A stretch of DNA of 64,000 bases from Litchfieldia sinesaloumensis (GCF_900156865.1 NZ_LT732529.1:1205784-1269783); one strand, 5' to 3'. Counted from the first letter of the stretch, positions 29,174 to 37,681 are shown. The notes: generated from the letters alone by a model not told the origin. A program made the numbers and translations.

Positions 29174-30187
29174 TTATTGACCTTCGTAGATGTCAGCAAT
29201 TTCTTCCCATTCAGCTTTTATTTCAATTCCTTGTTCATCCGCTGCTTGCTTGTTAATGAATAACTGCAAACTGTTTGGTAGTTCAACCGGAATTTCAGAA
29301 GCTTTCTTTTCACCTTTTAAAATCTTTGCAGCCATAAGGCCGGATTGGTATCCAATATCAAAATAATCAAATCCGCTTGCTGCAAATCCTCCAGCTTTCA
29401 TTGAATCAAGTTCTCCAACAAATAATGGAATATCCTTTTCATTTGCAACAGAGATAATTGAATCTAATGCTTGAACTGCCGTGTTATCAGTTGGTACGTA
29501 GATTGCATCTACACGATCAACTAGGCTTTCTGCAGCTTGTTTAACTTCAGCAGTTGTTGAAACAGATACTTCAACTAATTCTGCTCCTTCCGATTCAGCA
29601 AACTCTTTTACTTGTTCAACTTGGACAACAGAGTTTTGTTCTCCGGAGTTATAGATAACCCCAATCTTTTTTGCTCCCAATTCTTGTGTAATAAAGTTGA
29701 TTGTTGTTTTCGTAGCATCTGGATGGTTGTCTGTAGTACCAGTGATATTTTCACCCGGCTTGTCAAAGGCTTCAACTAAACCAGCTCCCACTGGATCCGT
29801 TACGGATGTGAAAATAATCGGAATGTCACTAGTTGCATTAAGAGCAGCCATTGCACTCGGTGTTGCATTAGCAAAAATTAAATCTACCTTATCTCCAACA
29901 AAGTTCTGTGCAATTGTTGCTGTATTACTTTGCTCACCTTGTGCATTTTGGAAGTCAATTTTTAAATTCTCGCCTTCTTTAAAACCTTCATCTTCTAAAG
30001 CTTTTTTAAATCCTTCGGTTGCAGCATCTAAGGAAGTATGTGGTGCATATTGTGTAATACCAACTGTCACTTGCTCTTTTTTACCATTGCCATCAGTATT
30101 GCCTGACGCGTCGTCTGATGTGCCACAGCCTGCTAATGCGAGGAATCCTGCTAACAGCACACCTGCGAATTTTTTCGAACCTTTCAT
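29174..30187 (-). CDS. ABC importer substrate-binding lipoprotein (TrpX-like)
   Basis: A 337-residue lipoprotein: basic N-terminus, hydrophobic stretch and lipobox LALAGC with lipidated Cys21, then the ABC_sub_bind fold (PF04392). Blocks such as VGITQYAPHTSLDAATEGFK and IPIIFTSVTDPVGAGLV are diagnostic. Relatives are annotated as tryptophan/tyrosine-binding proteins (TrpX), but the ligand is not determinable here. AGGGGATATCA precedes the ATG. First gene of a three-gene importer operon with a leader of about 120 nt. Confidence 0.9.
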   Translation of the reverse strand: MKGSKKFAGVLLAGFLALAGCGTSDDASGNTDGNGKKEQVTVGITQYAPHTSLDAATEGFKKALEDEGFKEGENLKIDFQNAQGEQSNTATIAQNFVGDKVDLIFANATPSAMAALNATSDIPIIFTSVTDPVGAGLVEAFDKPGENITGTTDNHPDATKTTINFITQELGAKKIGVIYNSGEQNSVVQVEQVKEFAESEGAELVEVSVSTTAEVKQAAESLVDRVDAIYVPTDNTAVQALDSIISVANEKDIPLFVGELDSMKAGGFAASGFDYFDIGYQSGLMAAKILKGEKKASEIPVELPNSLQLFINKQAADEQGIEIKAEWEEIADIYEGQ

Positions 30188-30215
30188 TGATATCCCCTCA
30201 ATCTTTCTGTATTAT

Positions 30216-30300
30216 ATTCTAGTAATCAATTGTTTTACTAGAATAGCATTTTACACACATATACTTCACTGCGAAAAAGCATAAAAGCGTTAATGTGTGT
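30216..30300 (-). promoter_or_regulatory. structured leader of the ABC importer operon
   Basis: The minus-strand 5' UTR contains two inverted repeats: 8-bp ACACACAT/ATGTGTGT (30253-30260, 30293-30300) and 9-bp ATTCTAGTA/TACTAGAAT (30216-30224, 30236-30244). Neither is followed by a T-run, and no T-box consensus is present. May be an operator, leader structure or RNA-stability element. Confidence 0.5.
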
Positions 30301-30314
30301 TATTGTTAATCGTT

Positions 30315-30343
30315 ATATTATCATTCTAGTGATTCAGAGTCAA
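30315..30343 (-). promoter_or_regulatory. sigma-A promoter of the ABC importer operon
   Basis: Minus-strand TTGACT (30338-30343), 17-base spacer, TAATAT (30315-30320). Confidence 0.8.
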
Positions 30344-30483
30344 TTGTTTTCTGAAGATTTCTGATTTTCTCTAATATGTTATCTGCACAAAACAAATTTT
30401 TGGATTTTCCGAAATAGCTATCATATTTAATTTGAGGAAATCAGACAATATAATCATATTTACGTTTAATGGGGTGTGTATAG

Positions 30484-31830
30484 GTGAAGGATTCTCAACA
30501 ATGGTCATCAAAAATCAGCTTTATCTTAGCTGCAGCCGGTTCTGCAATTGGTTTAGGGGCAATTTGGAAGTTCCCTTATGTGGCTGGTACGAGTGGTGGT
30601 GGCATTTTCTTTCTCATCTTTCTTTTCTTTACGCTTTTGATAGGTTTGCCTCTTCTATTAGCTGAATTTGTAATTGGGAGATCCGTACAAAAGAATGCCA
30701 TTCAATCATTTAAAGAGTTAGCACCTCGTTCAAACTGGCACCTAGTTGGACGTTTAGGTTTTGTAACCAACCTGATTTTACTTTCTTTTTATAGTGTTGT
30801 TGGCGGCTGGATACTTATTTATGTGATAAGCGGGGTTACGGGGAGCCTCAATGGACTGACCGAATTCGAATATGGAGCGTACTTTGAAGAAACAATAGCA
30901 AACCCATTTCTCGTCATTTTGGCACAGCTTTTGTTTATGTTAATTACGATAGTTGTAGTTGCAAAAGGAGTTCAAGCAGGGATTGAAAAAGCTAGTAAGT
31001 GGATGATGCCTGCACTATTTATTCTATTTATTGTTATCATCTTCCGTTCAGTCACGCTACCAGGGTCTTTGGAGGGAATCTTATTTATTTTGAAACCATC
31101 CCTCTCATCACTTACTTCCGAAACAATACTGTTTGCTTTGGGCCAGTCATTCTTTGCTTTAAGTGTCGGTGCTACCGTTATGGTAACGTATAGCTCCTAT
31201 CTTTCTAAGAAGGAAAATTTAATCCAATCTGCTTTTTCAGTCGTTTTATTAAATATTCTTGTCACACTTTTAGCTGGTCTTGCGATTTTTCCAGCAGTGT
31301 TTGCATTTGGATTAGAACCTGGTGCAGGTCCTGTTCTCCTATTTAATGTATTGCCAACAGTATTTAGTAAAATGCCGTTTGGAGTGGTTTTTCTCGTCGG
31401 ATTCCTAGTACTTTTCCTATTTGCTACTCTTACATCCTCCTTTTCAATGCTAGAATTAATCGTTGCGTCTATTTCTAAGGGGGATCAGAAAAAACGCAGA
31501 AAAATTGCTTGGGGAGCAGGGCTTCTTATCTTTTTGTTAGGAGTACCCTCCGCTCTTTCATACGGAGTTTTAGCTGAGGTAAGTATTTTTGGACGTTCGG
31601 TCTTTGATTTTGCTGATTATTTGGTGAGTAATATTCTATTACCAATTGGAGCATTTTTTATATCACTATTTGTATCATTTAAAATACCTCGTAATGCTCT
31701 TTATGAGGAACTTCGAAAAGGTAGTAACGTGACTGTCACTCTTTTTAAAATTTGGTTCTTGCTAATTCGCTATGTCGTTCCAATTGTCATTGTCATTGTA
31801 TTTTTACACAGCTTAGGGTTTATTAAATAA
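30484..31830 (+). CDS. sodium:neurotransmitter symporter (NSS) family protein
   Basis: A 448-residue secondary transporter with 11-12 helices. The N-terminal signature [20 protein letters not shown] then [14 protein letters not shown] places it in the NSS/SNF family (LeuT fold), which imports amino acids with Na+. Similar to B. subtilis YocR/YhdH. The start is GTG 30484, preceded by GGGGTG; TATAAT at 30449-30454 is a possible -10 with a weak -35. Divergent from the ABC importer, so the pair may serve amino-acid uptake together, but this is inference. Confidence 0.92.
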   Translation: MKDSQQWSSKISFILAAAGSAIGLGAIWKFPYVAGTSGGGIFFLIFLFFTLLIGLPLLLAEFVIGRSVQKNAIQSFKELAPRSNWHLVGRLGFVTNLILLSFYSVVGGWILIYVISGVTGSLNGLTEFEYGAYFEETIANPFLVILAQLLFMLITIVVVAKGVQAGIEKASKWMMPALFILFIVIIFRSVTLPGSLEGILFILKPSLSSLTSETILFALGQSFFALSVGATVMVTYSSYLSKKENLIQSAFSVVLLNILVTLLAGLAIFPAVFAFGLEPGAGPVLLFNVLPTVFSKMPFGVVFLVGFLVLFLFATLTSSFSMLELIVASISKGDQKKRRKIAWGAGLLIFLLGVPSALSYGVLAEVSIFGRSVFDFADYLVSNILLPIGAFFISLFVSFKIPRNALYEELRKGSNVTVTLFKIWFLLIRYVVPIVIVIVFLHSLGFIK

Positions 31831-31839
31831 ATAAAAAAG

Positions 31840-31876
31840 GTATCACATTTTCTCTATTTTTGAGAAAATGATACCA
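31840..31876 (+). terminator. terminator after the NSS gene
   Basis: GGTATCA and ATTTTCTC pair with GAGAAAAT and ATACC around a short loop; a short T/A-rich tail follows. Confidence 0.8.
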
Positions 31877-31888
31877 TTTATTAAACTT

Positions 31889-32016
31889 GTTGATTGGAGC
31901 GTAAGGCACGAGACTCCTGCGGGAAAAGCGTGGCCAGGGAAGACCCCGCAGGAGTGTAGCGACGAGGAGGCTTCCGGACCGCCCGCGGAAAGCGAGTGCC
32001 TGCAGCGGAAATCAAC
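31889..32016. repeat. interspersed GC-rich element, family A copy 1 (128 bp)
   Basis: Bounded by GTTGATT (31889-31895) and AATCAAC (32010-32016). Contains a perfect 11-bp internal inverted repeat ACTCCTGCGGG/CCCGCAGGAGT. Aligns nearly end to end with the reverse complement of 43517-43643. Much richer in GC than its surroundings. Confidence 0.9.
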
Positions 32017-32074
32017 ATCCACTTTAGAAAATGGACTTTTTCAGCTTTTTTATTCATTATTTATTTTGGTAGCC

Positions 32075-33415
32075 TCAATCTTTTTCCTTCACATCTCCCT
32101 CCAGCATCGAATGATTTCGAAGCACATGTACCCTCAGGATTCTTTTTTCATCCATTTCAATTATTTTAAAGGTATAGTTAGCATAGTGTACTTCAGGTCG
32201 ATCTTCAACCGATGGGATATACCCCAATTGACCAATCACAAAACCGCTTAACGTATCATATTCATCTGTTGGGAAGTCAATCTTTAGGATATCTTCGACT
32301 TCATATAAATTAATTCTCCCATCCATTGAATAAGTATTTTCATCGAGTTGAATGTACTCCTCGTCGTCAATTGTATAATCATCATATTCATCAAAAATAT
32401 TACCGACTATCTCTTCAATCAGGTCTTCTATAGTAACAATTCCATCTGTCCCCCCGTATTCATCAATGACGATTGCCATATGTATATTATTTTTCTGCAT
32501 CTCTTTGAATAACTCATTGGTGTGCTTGGATTCTAGAACAAAATAGGGATCACGTAATAAATCCTTTAGGGTAAACGAAAGTTCATCACAATTGTCAACA
32601 AATCTAATTAGTTCCTTTGAGTGTAGAATTCCTACAATCTGATCAATACTTTCATTATAAACTGGAAAGCGTGTGTATCTTTCAACCGAGACAAGGTGTG
32701 AAATTTCTTTTAAGGTGTAATCAAGTGGTATTCCTATGATATCTGTACGATGTGTCATGATATCGGAAACAGTTTTATTATCGAATTCAAATATATTATT
32801 AATCATAAACTTTTCAGATTCTTGGATGGTACCGCGCTCTTTGCCCACATCGACCATCATTCTTATTTCTTCTTCTGTAACATTCTCATCATCTGCGTTT
32901 GGATCAACTCCGAATAGACGAACAAGTGCATTCGTAGACAAAGTAAGCAATTTTACAAATGGTGATGTTACTTTTGAGAGTATGGTTAAAGGCCTTGCCG
33001 CAAGTAATGAAATTTGTTCTGCCTTTTGTAAAGCGAGTCTTTTGGGCACCAGTTCTCCTATTACTAACGTGAAATAGGATAAAATGAGGGTAATTACAAT
33101 GACCGAAATAGTATTGATAAGGGCTGGTGCTATTGGAACTTCAATATCGATGAGCCATTCAGTTAAATATGTAGCAAAGCTACCAGCTGCAAATGCACTA
33201 GCTAAAAATCCGGCTAACGTTATACCAATTTGAATTGTGGCTAAAAACCTACTTGGATTTGATAAGAGCCTGTGCAATAAGACCGCTTTTTTATCCCCAC
33301 TATCCGCCATTAATTTTACTTTATTATCATTTAATGAAACCATTGCCATTTCTGAAGCAGCAAAAAACGAATTTAATAAAATCAAAAAAACTAGAATGAT
33401 TATTTCAACAATCAT
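32075..33415 (-). CDS. CNNM/CorC-HlyC family membrane protein
   Basis: A 446-residue 'hemolysin family' protein: N-terminal DUF21 with three to four membrane helices (residues 1-190; motif LLNSFFAASEMAMVSL), two CBS domains (about 205-335; MTHRTDIIGIPLD and HMAIVIDEYGGTDGIVTIEDL) and a C-terminal CorC_HlyC domain. Relatives act in Mg2+ or other divalent-cation homeostasis; haemolysis is not implied. ATG 33415 has GGAGGTAG upstream and opens directly into the first helix. B. subtilis YhdP/YrkA/YqhB-like. Confidence 0.9.
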   Translation of the reverse strand: MIVEIIILVFLILLNSFFAASEMAMVSLNDNKVKLMADSGDKKAVLLHRLLSNPSRFLATIQIGITLAGFLASAFAAGSFATYLTEWLIDIEVPIAPALINTISVIVITLILSYFTLVIGELVPKRLALQKAEQISLLAARPLTILSKVTSPFVKLLTLSTNALVRLFGVDPNADDENVTEEEIRMMVDVGKERGTIQESEKFMINNIFEFDNKTVSDIMTHRTDIIGIPLDYTLKEISHLVSVERYTRFPVYNESIDQIVGILHSKELIRFVDNCDELSFTLKDLLRDPYFVLESKHTNELFKEMQKNNIHMAIVIDEYGGTDGIVTIEDLIEEIVGNIFDEYDDYTIDDEEYIQLDENTYSMDGRINLYEVEDILKIDFPTDEYDTLSGFVIGQLGYIPSVEDRPEVHYANYTFKIIEMDEKRILRVHVLRNHSMLEGDVKEKD

Positions 33416-33539
33416 AGTAACTACCTCCAATAAAAGAAACAAATCATATTGTTTAAATTCCCCTTTGCTATCTTGCATTATGCTTATTTTACAAACCAGC
33501 TTTGATTCTAATTTAAAAATTACATAAAATTTTTAATTA

Positions 33540-33572
33540 TATCTTGACATCAAGATATATAGTCATTATAAT
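33540..33572 (+). promoter_or_regulatory. yceI promoter with operator 1 over the -35
   Basis: Consensus sigma-A promoter TTGACA (33544-33549), 17 bases, TATAAT (33567-33572). The -35 is inside the perfect palindrome TATCTTGA-CA-TCAAGATA (33540-33557), resembling operators of MarR-family repressors such as MhqR. Confidence 0.9.
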
Positions 33573-33587
33573 TTACCTTAAAGTAAC

Positions 33588-33607
33588 TTATCTTGAATTT
33601 AAGATAA
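33588..33607. promoter_or_regulatory. yceI operator 2
   Basis: TTATCTT (33588-33594) and AAGATAA (33601-33607) around GAATTT repeat the operator-1 motif just downstream of the predicted start, a second repressor site in the 5' UTR. Confidence 0.8.
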
Positions 33608-33643
33608 ATAATTTTAGAATAACTTTTTTGGGGGAATAGAATA

Positions 33644-34177
33644 ATGACAAACACAAAATGGGCAGTAGACGCATCTCACAGCAGTATTGATTTTTCAGTA
33701 AAACACATGATGATAGCAAAAGTAAAAGGTTCTTTCGAGCGCTTTGAAGCTGTTGTAGAGGCTGATCCTGCTGATTTAACGTCAGCTAATATTGAATTTA
33801 ATGTGGATCTATCAAGTGTAAATACAAAAAATGAAGACCGTGACAATCATCTTCGTTCTGCAGACTTCTTTGATGTTGAGAACCATCCTACAATGACTTT
33901 CAAATCTACATCAATTGTTAAAACAGATGAAGATGAGTATGATTTAACAGGTGATTTAACGATTCATGGTACTACAAAGACAGAAACGTTTAAGGTTGTA
34001 TTTGAAGGTGCTGGTAAAGACCCTTGGGGAAATGAGAAAGTTGGTTTTAGTGCAACTGGTACAATTAACCGTAGTGACTATGGTTTAGTATGGAATGCGG
34101 CTCTTGAAACGGGTGGCGTTCTAGTTGGAGACCAAGTGAAAATTTCACTTGAAATCGAAGCAGGTATAGCTGAATAA
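33644..34177 (+). CDS. YceI family polyisoprenoid-binding-like protein
   Basis: A 177-residue lipocalin-like YceI protein without a signal peptide. Typical blocks: WAVDASHSSIDFSVKHMMIAKVKGSF at the start, HLRSADFFDVENHPTMTFKS in the middle and NRSDYGLVWN near the end. Homologues bind polyisoprenoids or amphipathic molecules; cytosolic Bacillus copies are linked to stress or quinone responses. GGGGGAA precedes the ATG. The strong promoter under two palindromic operators suggests tight repression and strong induction. Confidence 0.92.
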   Translation: MTNTKWAVDASHSSIDFSVKHMMIAKVKGSFERFEAVVEADPADLTSANIEFNVDLSSVNTKNEDRDNHLRSADFFDVENHPTMTFKSTSIVKTDEDEYDLTGDLTIHGTTKTETFKVVFEGAGKDPWGNEKVGFSATGTINRSDYGLVWNAALETGGVLVGDQVKISLEIEAGIAE

Positions 34178-34184
34178 CAGTAAT

Positions 34185-34207
34185 GAAAGCAGGCATCGCC
34201 TGCTTTC
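34185..34207 (+). terminator. hairpin 1 after yceI
   Basis: GAAAGCAGGC (34185-34194) pairs perfectly with GCCTGCTTTC (34198-34207). The T-run is short (3 T), unlike its near-copy at 34406-34431. Confidence 0.65.
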
Positions 34208-34208
34208 A

Positions 34209-34246
34209 GAGTGTAGACAAAGTCAATCTTGACTTTGTCTACACTC
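34209..34246. repeat. perfect 18-bp hairpin
   Basis: Arms 34209-34226 (starting GAGTGTAGACAA) and 34229-34246 are exact reverse complements around a 2-base TC spacer; followed by A-TTTTT, so it can act as a plus-strand terminator. Confidence 0.9.
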
Positions 34247-34281
34247 ATTTTTCAAACAATACTAGTACGAATTACTTTCCC

Positions 34282-34406
34282 CAGACTGTCTTGAAAGCGC
34301 TTGTCATACAAGGCGCGCAGCCGATCGAAGACGCGAATAGAAGTTGCCTTCATGAGCGGACGAGAGAGGCAAGCAACGAAGTATGCGAGCGTTTGTCAAC
34401 AGTCTG
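34282..34406. repeat. interspersed element, family B (125 bp)
   Basis: Bounded by 8-bp inverted repeats CAGACTGT (34282-34289) and ACAGTCTG (34399-34406). Internal sequence is GC-rich and resembles a dispersed Bacillus intergenic repeat I remember; not related to family A at sequence level. Confidence 0.7.
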
Positions 34407-34431
34407 AAAGCAGGCATTCGCCTGCTTTTTT
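34406..34431 (+). terminator. hairpin 2, near-copy of hairpin 1
   Basis: GAAAGCAGGC (34406-34415), loop ATTC, GCCTGC and TTTTTT. Nearly the same sequence as 34185-34207. Confidence 0.85.
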
Positions 34432-35911
34432 AGTATTCATATAATAACGTCATGATTTTATTTTCAATTGGTTTTCCATGGGCATCATTCATTAAATTAT
34501 TTAACAGTATTGAAAAAATGAGTGTCTCCCCGCTCTTTGTTTCAATGTAACCTGAAATAGAACTTACTGTGGATACTGTTCCAGTTTTCGCTTTTATCTT
34601 CCCCTCCATCTCTGGAGTTTTCAGACGATATCGTAAGGTTCCTCCTACTAACCGTTCACTATTTCCTGCAACCGGTAAGGAGTTTATGTATACTGGAAAC
34701 CATGATTGGGATTGAACGGAGTATAGAAGCTTTGAGATATCGTTTGCGGACACTAAGTTCACATGTGAAATTCCTGACCCATCTCGTATGACCATACTAC
34801 TTGGATCCACCTCTATTTTTTTCAGTTCTTCCTTGACTACTTCAATTCCAGTATCCCAGCTTCCTTCCCCCCTTCGAACACGTCCCATTTCTTTTACAAG
34901 TGTCTCACCGTGTCCATTGTTGCTTAATTTCATAAAGGGCACTAAGAGTTCAGAAAGAGGAATTGATGTATCAGTCGTGAGTAGTTTAGCTGATTCAGGT
35001 GTTTCGGCAATTCCATCCGTGCCAATCAATTGAATTCCTTGTTTGGCTAGTGCTTGCCTGAACAAATCAAGTGCATATCCTGTTGGCTCCCAAACAGTCA
35101 TCCAATCTTTCACAGGTACGCCATTGAGCGGGATTGTACCTTCAATCGTAATAACATTCTCTCCGTGTTCACGAATGATATCAATATCTTTTGCTCCTTC
35201 TTTGTTGACTGTCTTTGCATTGTTGTTGATTTTTACGTAATTTGTTTCTGGTTGAACCGAGATTTCAGCTTTATCCCCAGCCTTCTTTCCAGGTAAAACT
35301 TCAACAATCAATGTTCCCGAATCATAATCTTTATTAGGGGATGCAGTTAGGGCTGAAACAGCACCGCCATAATAATAAGATTCATCACTCCATGGTAGGT
35401 CAATTGAGTACCGTTCATCATCATACCAGGAATCATCTGCAATTATATTTCCAAAGATGACATCAATTCCTGAGTCTTTCACTTTTTTTGCGAGAACATC
35501 TAAATCTTGCTGAAGAAGAGTTGGATCACCTTTACCCTTCAGATAAAGGTCTCCTGTTAATTTGTTATTAGATATTTCCCCATCTGTATATACTTCTGTT
35601 GAAAACCGATAGTTTTCACCAAGTGTTGATAAAGCCGCTGCAGCTGTTAGTAGCTTTAAATTAGAGGCGGGGCGAAGTCGAATGTCCCCTGCATGCTGAT
35701 ACAGAATCTCTCCTGTTTTTGCTGACCTTATGCTCACACCAGCAATTGCCCCTTTTAGGTTAGGTTCATTTAGGAGAAGTTGGTTGATTTGACCTAGTAC
35801 TTGTTGTTGATTTCCATTCGCATTAACCTTCTCTTGTACCGGTTGAATGGATGTGACAATCGTTAATAAAACAAGTAGTACCGCACATAAGATAACCTTT
35901 CTATCTCTAAT
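34430..35911 (-). CDS. dacC: D-Ala-D-Ala carboxypeptidase/endopeptidase (PBP, S13), apparent ATT start
   Basis: S13-family penicillin-binding protein closely resembling B. subtilis DacC. Active-site motifs: SNLK in RPASNLKLL (SxxK), SNN in LSNNGHGE (SxN) and KTG in KAKTGTVS. Homology and an uninterrupted frame extend upstream of the first GTG (35737) through a signal peptide (VILCAVLLVLLTIVT) with a VNA cleavage-type site. There is no ATG/GTG/TTG in that extension. The best start is ATT at 35909-35911, seven bases after GGGGGAG, giving 493 residues against about 491 for DacC. Exported; trims peptidoglycan side chains. Confidence 0.88.
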   Translation of the reverse strand: MRDRKVILCAVLLVLLTIVTSIQPVQEKVNANGNQQQVLGQINQLLLNEPNLKGAIAGVSIRSAKTGEILYQHAGDIRLRPASNLKLLTAAAALSTLGENYRFSTEVYTDGEISNNKLTGDLYLKGKGDPTLLQQDLDVLAKKVKDSGIDVIFGNIIADDSWYDDERYSIDLPWSDESYYYGGAVSALTASPNKDYDSGTLIVEVLPGKKAGDKAEISVQPETNYVKINNNAKTVNKEGAKDIDIIREHGENVITIEGTIPLNGVPVKDWMTVWEPTGYALDLFRQALAKQGIQLIGTDGIAETPESAKLLTTDTSIPLSELLVPFMKLSNNGHGETLVKEMGRVRRGEGSWDTGIEVVKEELKKIEVDPSSMVIRDGSGISHVNLVSANDISKLLYSVQSQSWFPVYINSLPVAGNSERLVGGTLRYRLKTPEMEGKIKAKTGTVSTVSSISGYIETKSGETLIFSILLNNLMNDAHGKPIENKIMTLLYEY

Positions 35912-35985
35912 AAGTAGTCTCCCCCATTCTAGTACTTTTGTTGGAATCTTTACCCTATTTTATACAAAAGTGTCGAGAATATGAA

Positions 35986-36022
35986 GAGGAAAAAAAGAAA
36001 GCACCTCAATTTGAGATGCTTT
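35986..36022 (-). terminator. terminator after uppP
   Basis: AAAGCACCTCAA (35998-36009) pairs with TTGAGATGCTTT (36011-36022), one mismatch-type pair; minus-strand T-run of seven. Confidence 0.88.
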
Positions 36023-36027
36023 ATAAC

Positions 36028-36858
36028 TTATAGAAATACAAAATAGATTACAGCCGCTAGGATAATGCGATAAATCGCAAACGGTAGTAGTTTAATTTTA
36101 TCAATGAGACGTAAGAAGAACCGAATGGAGATTAATGCAAACACAAATGCACTAATGAATCCAACAATAAATACTGGAAGTGCGTCCATAGAGAAATATT
36201 CAAGGTTCTTCAGTAATGAAATACCACTTGCCCCCGCCATAATTGGAACAGCCATTATAAAGGTAAAGTCTGCCGCTGCTCTATGGCTTAACCCTACAAG
36301 TACACCACCTGAAATCGTGGCACCAGAACGAGAAAATCCTGGCCACAGTGATAAACATTGAATGAGGCCAACGGTTAGGGCTTGTTTATACGTAATTTGA
36401 TCAACAGTTTGCGTGTTAGGATGATTCGCACTATAACGGTCCGCAATAATCATCAGGATTGCGCCAATTACTAACCCAATTAAAACGGTCTCAGTTGTAA
36501 ATAGATAATTATCAATTGTATCCTCAAATAAGACACCAAGGATACCGGCAGGAAGCAAGCCAACAATAATATGTGTTAAACGTAAATGCTTCGCGCCAAC
36601 TGGAACAATTTTGTTTTTTCGATTAAGCCCCAGCAAATCAATAAATCGGTCTTTAAAAACGACTAGTACAGCAAGGATTGATCCAAGCTGAATCACAACT
36701 TTGAACGTATTTGCTGGGTACTTTCCTAGAAATTCCTGTGTTTTCAGCCACATATCATCAACGATGATCATGTGTCCAGTTGAAGATACTGGTGCAAATT
36801 CTGTAAGTCCTTCAACCATTCCAAGTATAATCGCTTTAAGTAATTCGATAATATCCAT
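36028..36858 (-). CDS. uppP: undecaprenyl-diphosphatase UppP (BacA)
   Basis: A 276-residue membrane phosphatase that recycles undecaprenyl pyrophosphate for cell-wall synthesis. Both signatures are intact: EGLTEFAPVSSTGH near residue 16 (Glu-rich active motif) and the second motif PGFSRSGATI. About eight helices. AAAGGAG lies 13 bases before the ATG, longer than usual. It follows a DedA gene by 27 bases; both families are linked to lipid-carrier recycling, so the pairing is meaningful. Confidence 0.96.
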   Translation of the reverse strand: MDIIELLKAIILGMVEGLTEFAPVSSTGHMIIVDDMWLKTQEFLGKYPANTFKVVIQLGSILAVLVVFKDRFIDLLGLNRKNKIVPVGAKHLRLTHIIVGLLPAGILGVLFEDTIDNYLFTTETVLIGLVIGAILMIIADRYSANHPNTQTVDQITYKQALTVGLIQCLSLWPGFSRSGATISGGVLVGLSHRAAADFTFIMAVPIMAGASGISLLKNLEYFSMDALPVFIVGFISAFVFALISIRFFLRLIDKIKLLPFAIYRIILAAVIYFVFL

Positions 36859-36885
36859 AGAACCTAGACGACTCCTTTTTTAAAT

Positions 36886-37500
36886 CTATCTTGTCTTTGA
36901 TCTTCTCTTGGTAAAAAAGATAACAAGAAATCCAATTCCCGCTAATGCGATTAATGCATACGTAATATTTGAGTAAATGTCCATGTAGTGAACAATTGTA
37001 TCCCATGATTCTCCAAAAGCGGCTCCAAGCATAACTAGAATTACATTCCAAATCAATGTTCCGAGCGTTGTAAAAATAATAAACATCCAGAAGTTCATAT
37101 TGGACATCCCTGCTGGAATGGAGATTAAGCTCCTAATTAATGGAACCATTCGACAGAAAAACACTGTCCAGTATCCATATTTATCAAACCAAGCATCAGC
37201 CTTATGGATATCTTCTTTTGTAACACGTAAAATTCGTCCGTATCGATCAACAATTTTCTCTAAACGCTCAACATCTAGTAATCGACCGATTCCATATAAG
37301 ATAATGGCACCTACGACCGATCCAATTGTTGCAGCGATGATGACACCTGTCACTGTTAAAGAAGTTCTTGTTGTCATAAATCCACCTGCGGTTAGAATGA
37401 CCTCAGATGGGATAGGTGGGAAAATATTTTCTACTGCGATTAATAGAAAAATCCCAAAATATCCAAATTGCTCCATAAAATCTGTTATCCAGTTTTCCAT
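36886..37500 (-). CDS. DedA family membrane protein (putative lipid flippase)
   Basis: A 204-residue DedA/SNARE-associated protein. FGIFLLIAVENIFPPIPSEVIL and the FFCRMVPLIRSLISIPAGMS motif (conserved Arg and the [FY]xRxxPxxR-like block) are present. About five hydrophobic segments. DedA proteins such as UptA and PetA translocate undecaprenyl phosphate or phosphatidylethanolamine. Operon with uppP supports C55-P recycling. ATG 37500 is chosen (GGAGG upstream) over a TTG at 37512. Confidence 0.92.
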   Translation of the reverse strand: MENWITDFMEQFGYFGIFLLIAVENIFPPIPSEVILTAGGFMTTRTSLTVTGVIIAATIGSVVGAIILYGIGRLLDVERLEKIVDRYGRILRVTKEDIHKADAWFDKYGYWTVFFCRMVPLIRSLISIPAGMSNMNFWMFIIFTTLGTLIWNVILVMLGAAFGESWDTIVHYMDIYSNITYALIALAGIGFLVIFFTKRRSKTR

Positions 37501-37681
37501 TTTTACCTCCAAATAAGATGCTACTATCCAAACTGTCTTATAAAATTTACGTTATCGTACGTCTCGATAATTGCTCAAAAGGCCCATACAAATTGTATAT
37601 CTTAAAAAGCGCTCACCGATAGATAGCATTCTTATTGTAATCTATGTTTGTCCTAGTTTAAAGTATTCCTTGAAATTTTTC

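Noticed and set aside
29697-30284. 195-codon plus-strand frame opposite the binding lipoprotein
   Set aside because: Antisense shadow of a well-conserved lipoprotein gene; no RBS and no family resemblance.
30188-30440. T-box riboswitch before the TrpX-like operon
   Set aside because: No AGGGTGGNACCGCG box or terminator/antiterminator pair on the minus strand.
31868-32251. 127-codon plus-strand frame across the family A element
   Set aside because: Runs through a repeat element and the antisense end of the CorC/HlyC gene; no RBS.
34292-34306. cre-like TGAAAGCGCTTGTCA
   Set aside because: One base too long for a cre palindrome and part of the repeated element, with no promoter beside it.
34183-34407. 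74-codon frame between yceI and dacC
   Set aside because: Spans two hairpins and a repeat element; no homology or coding character.
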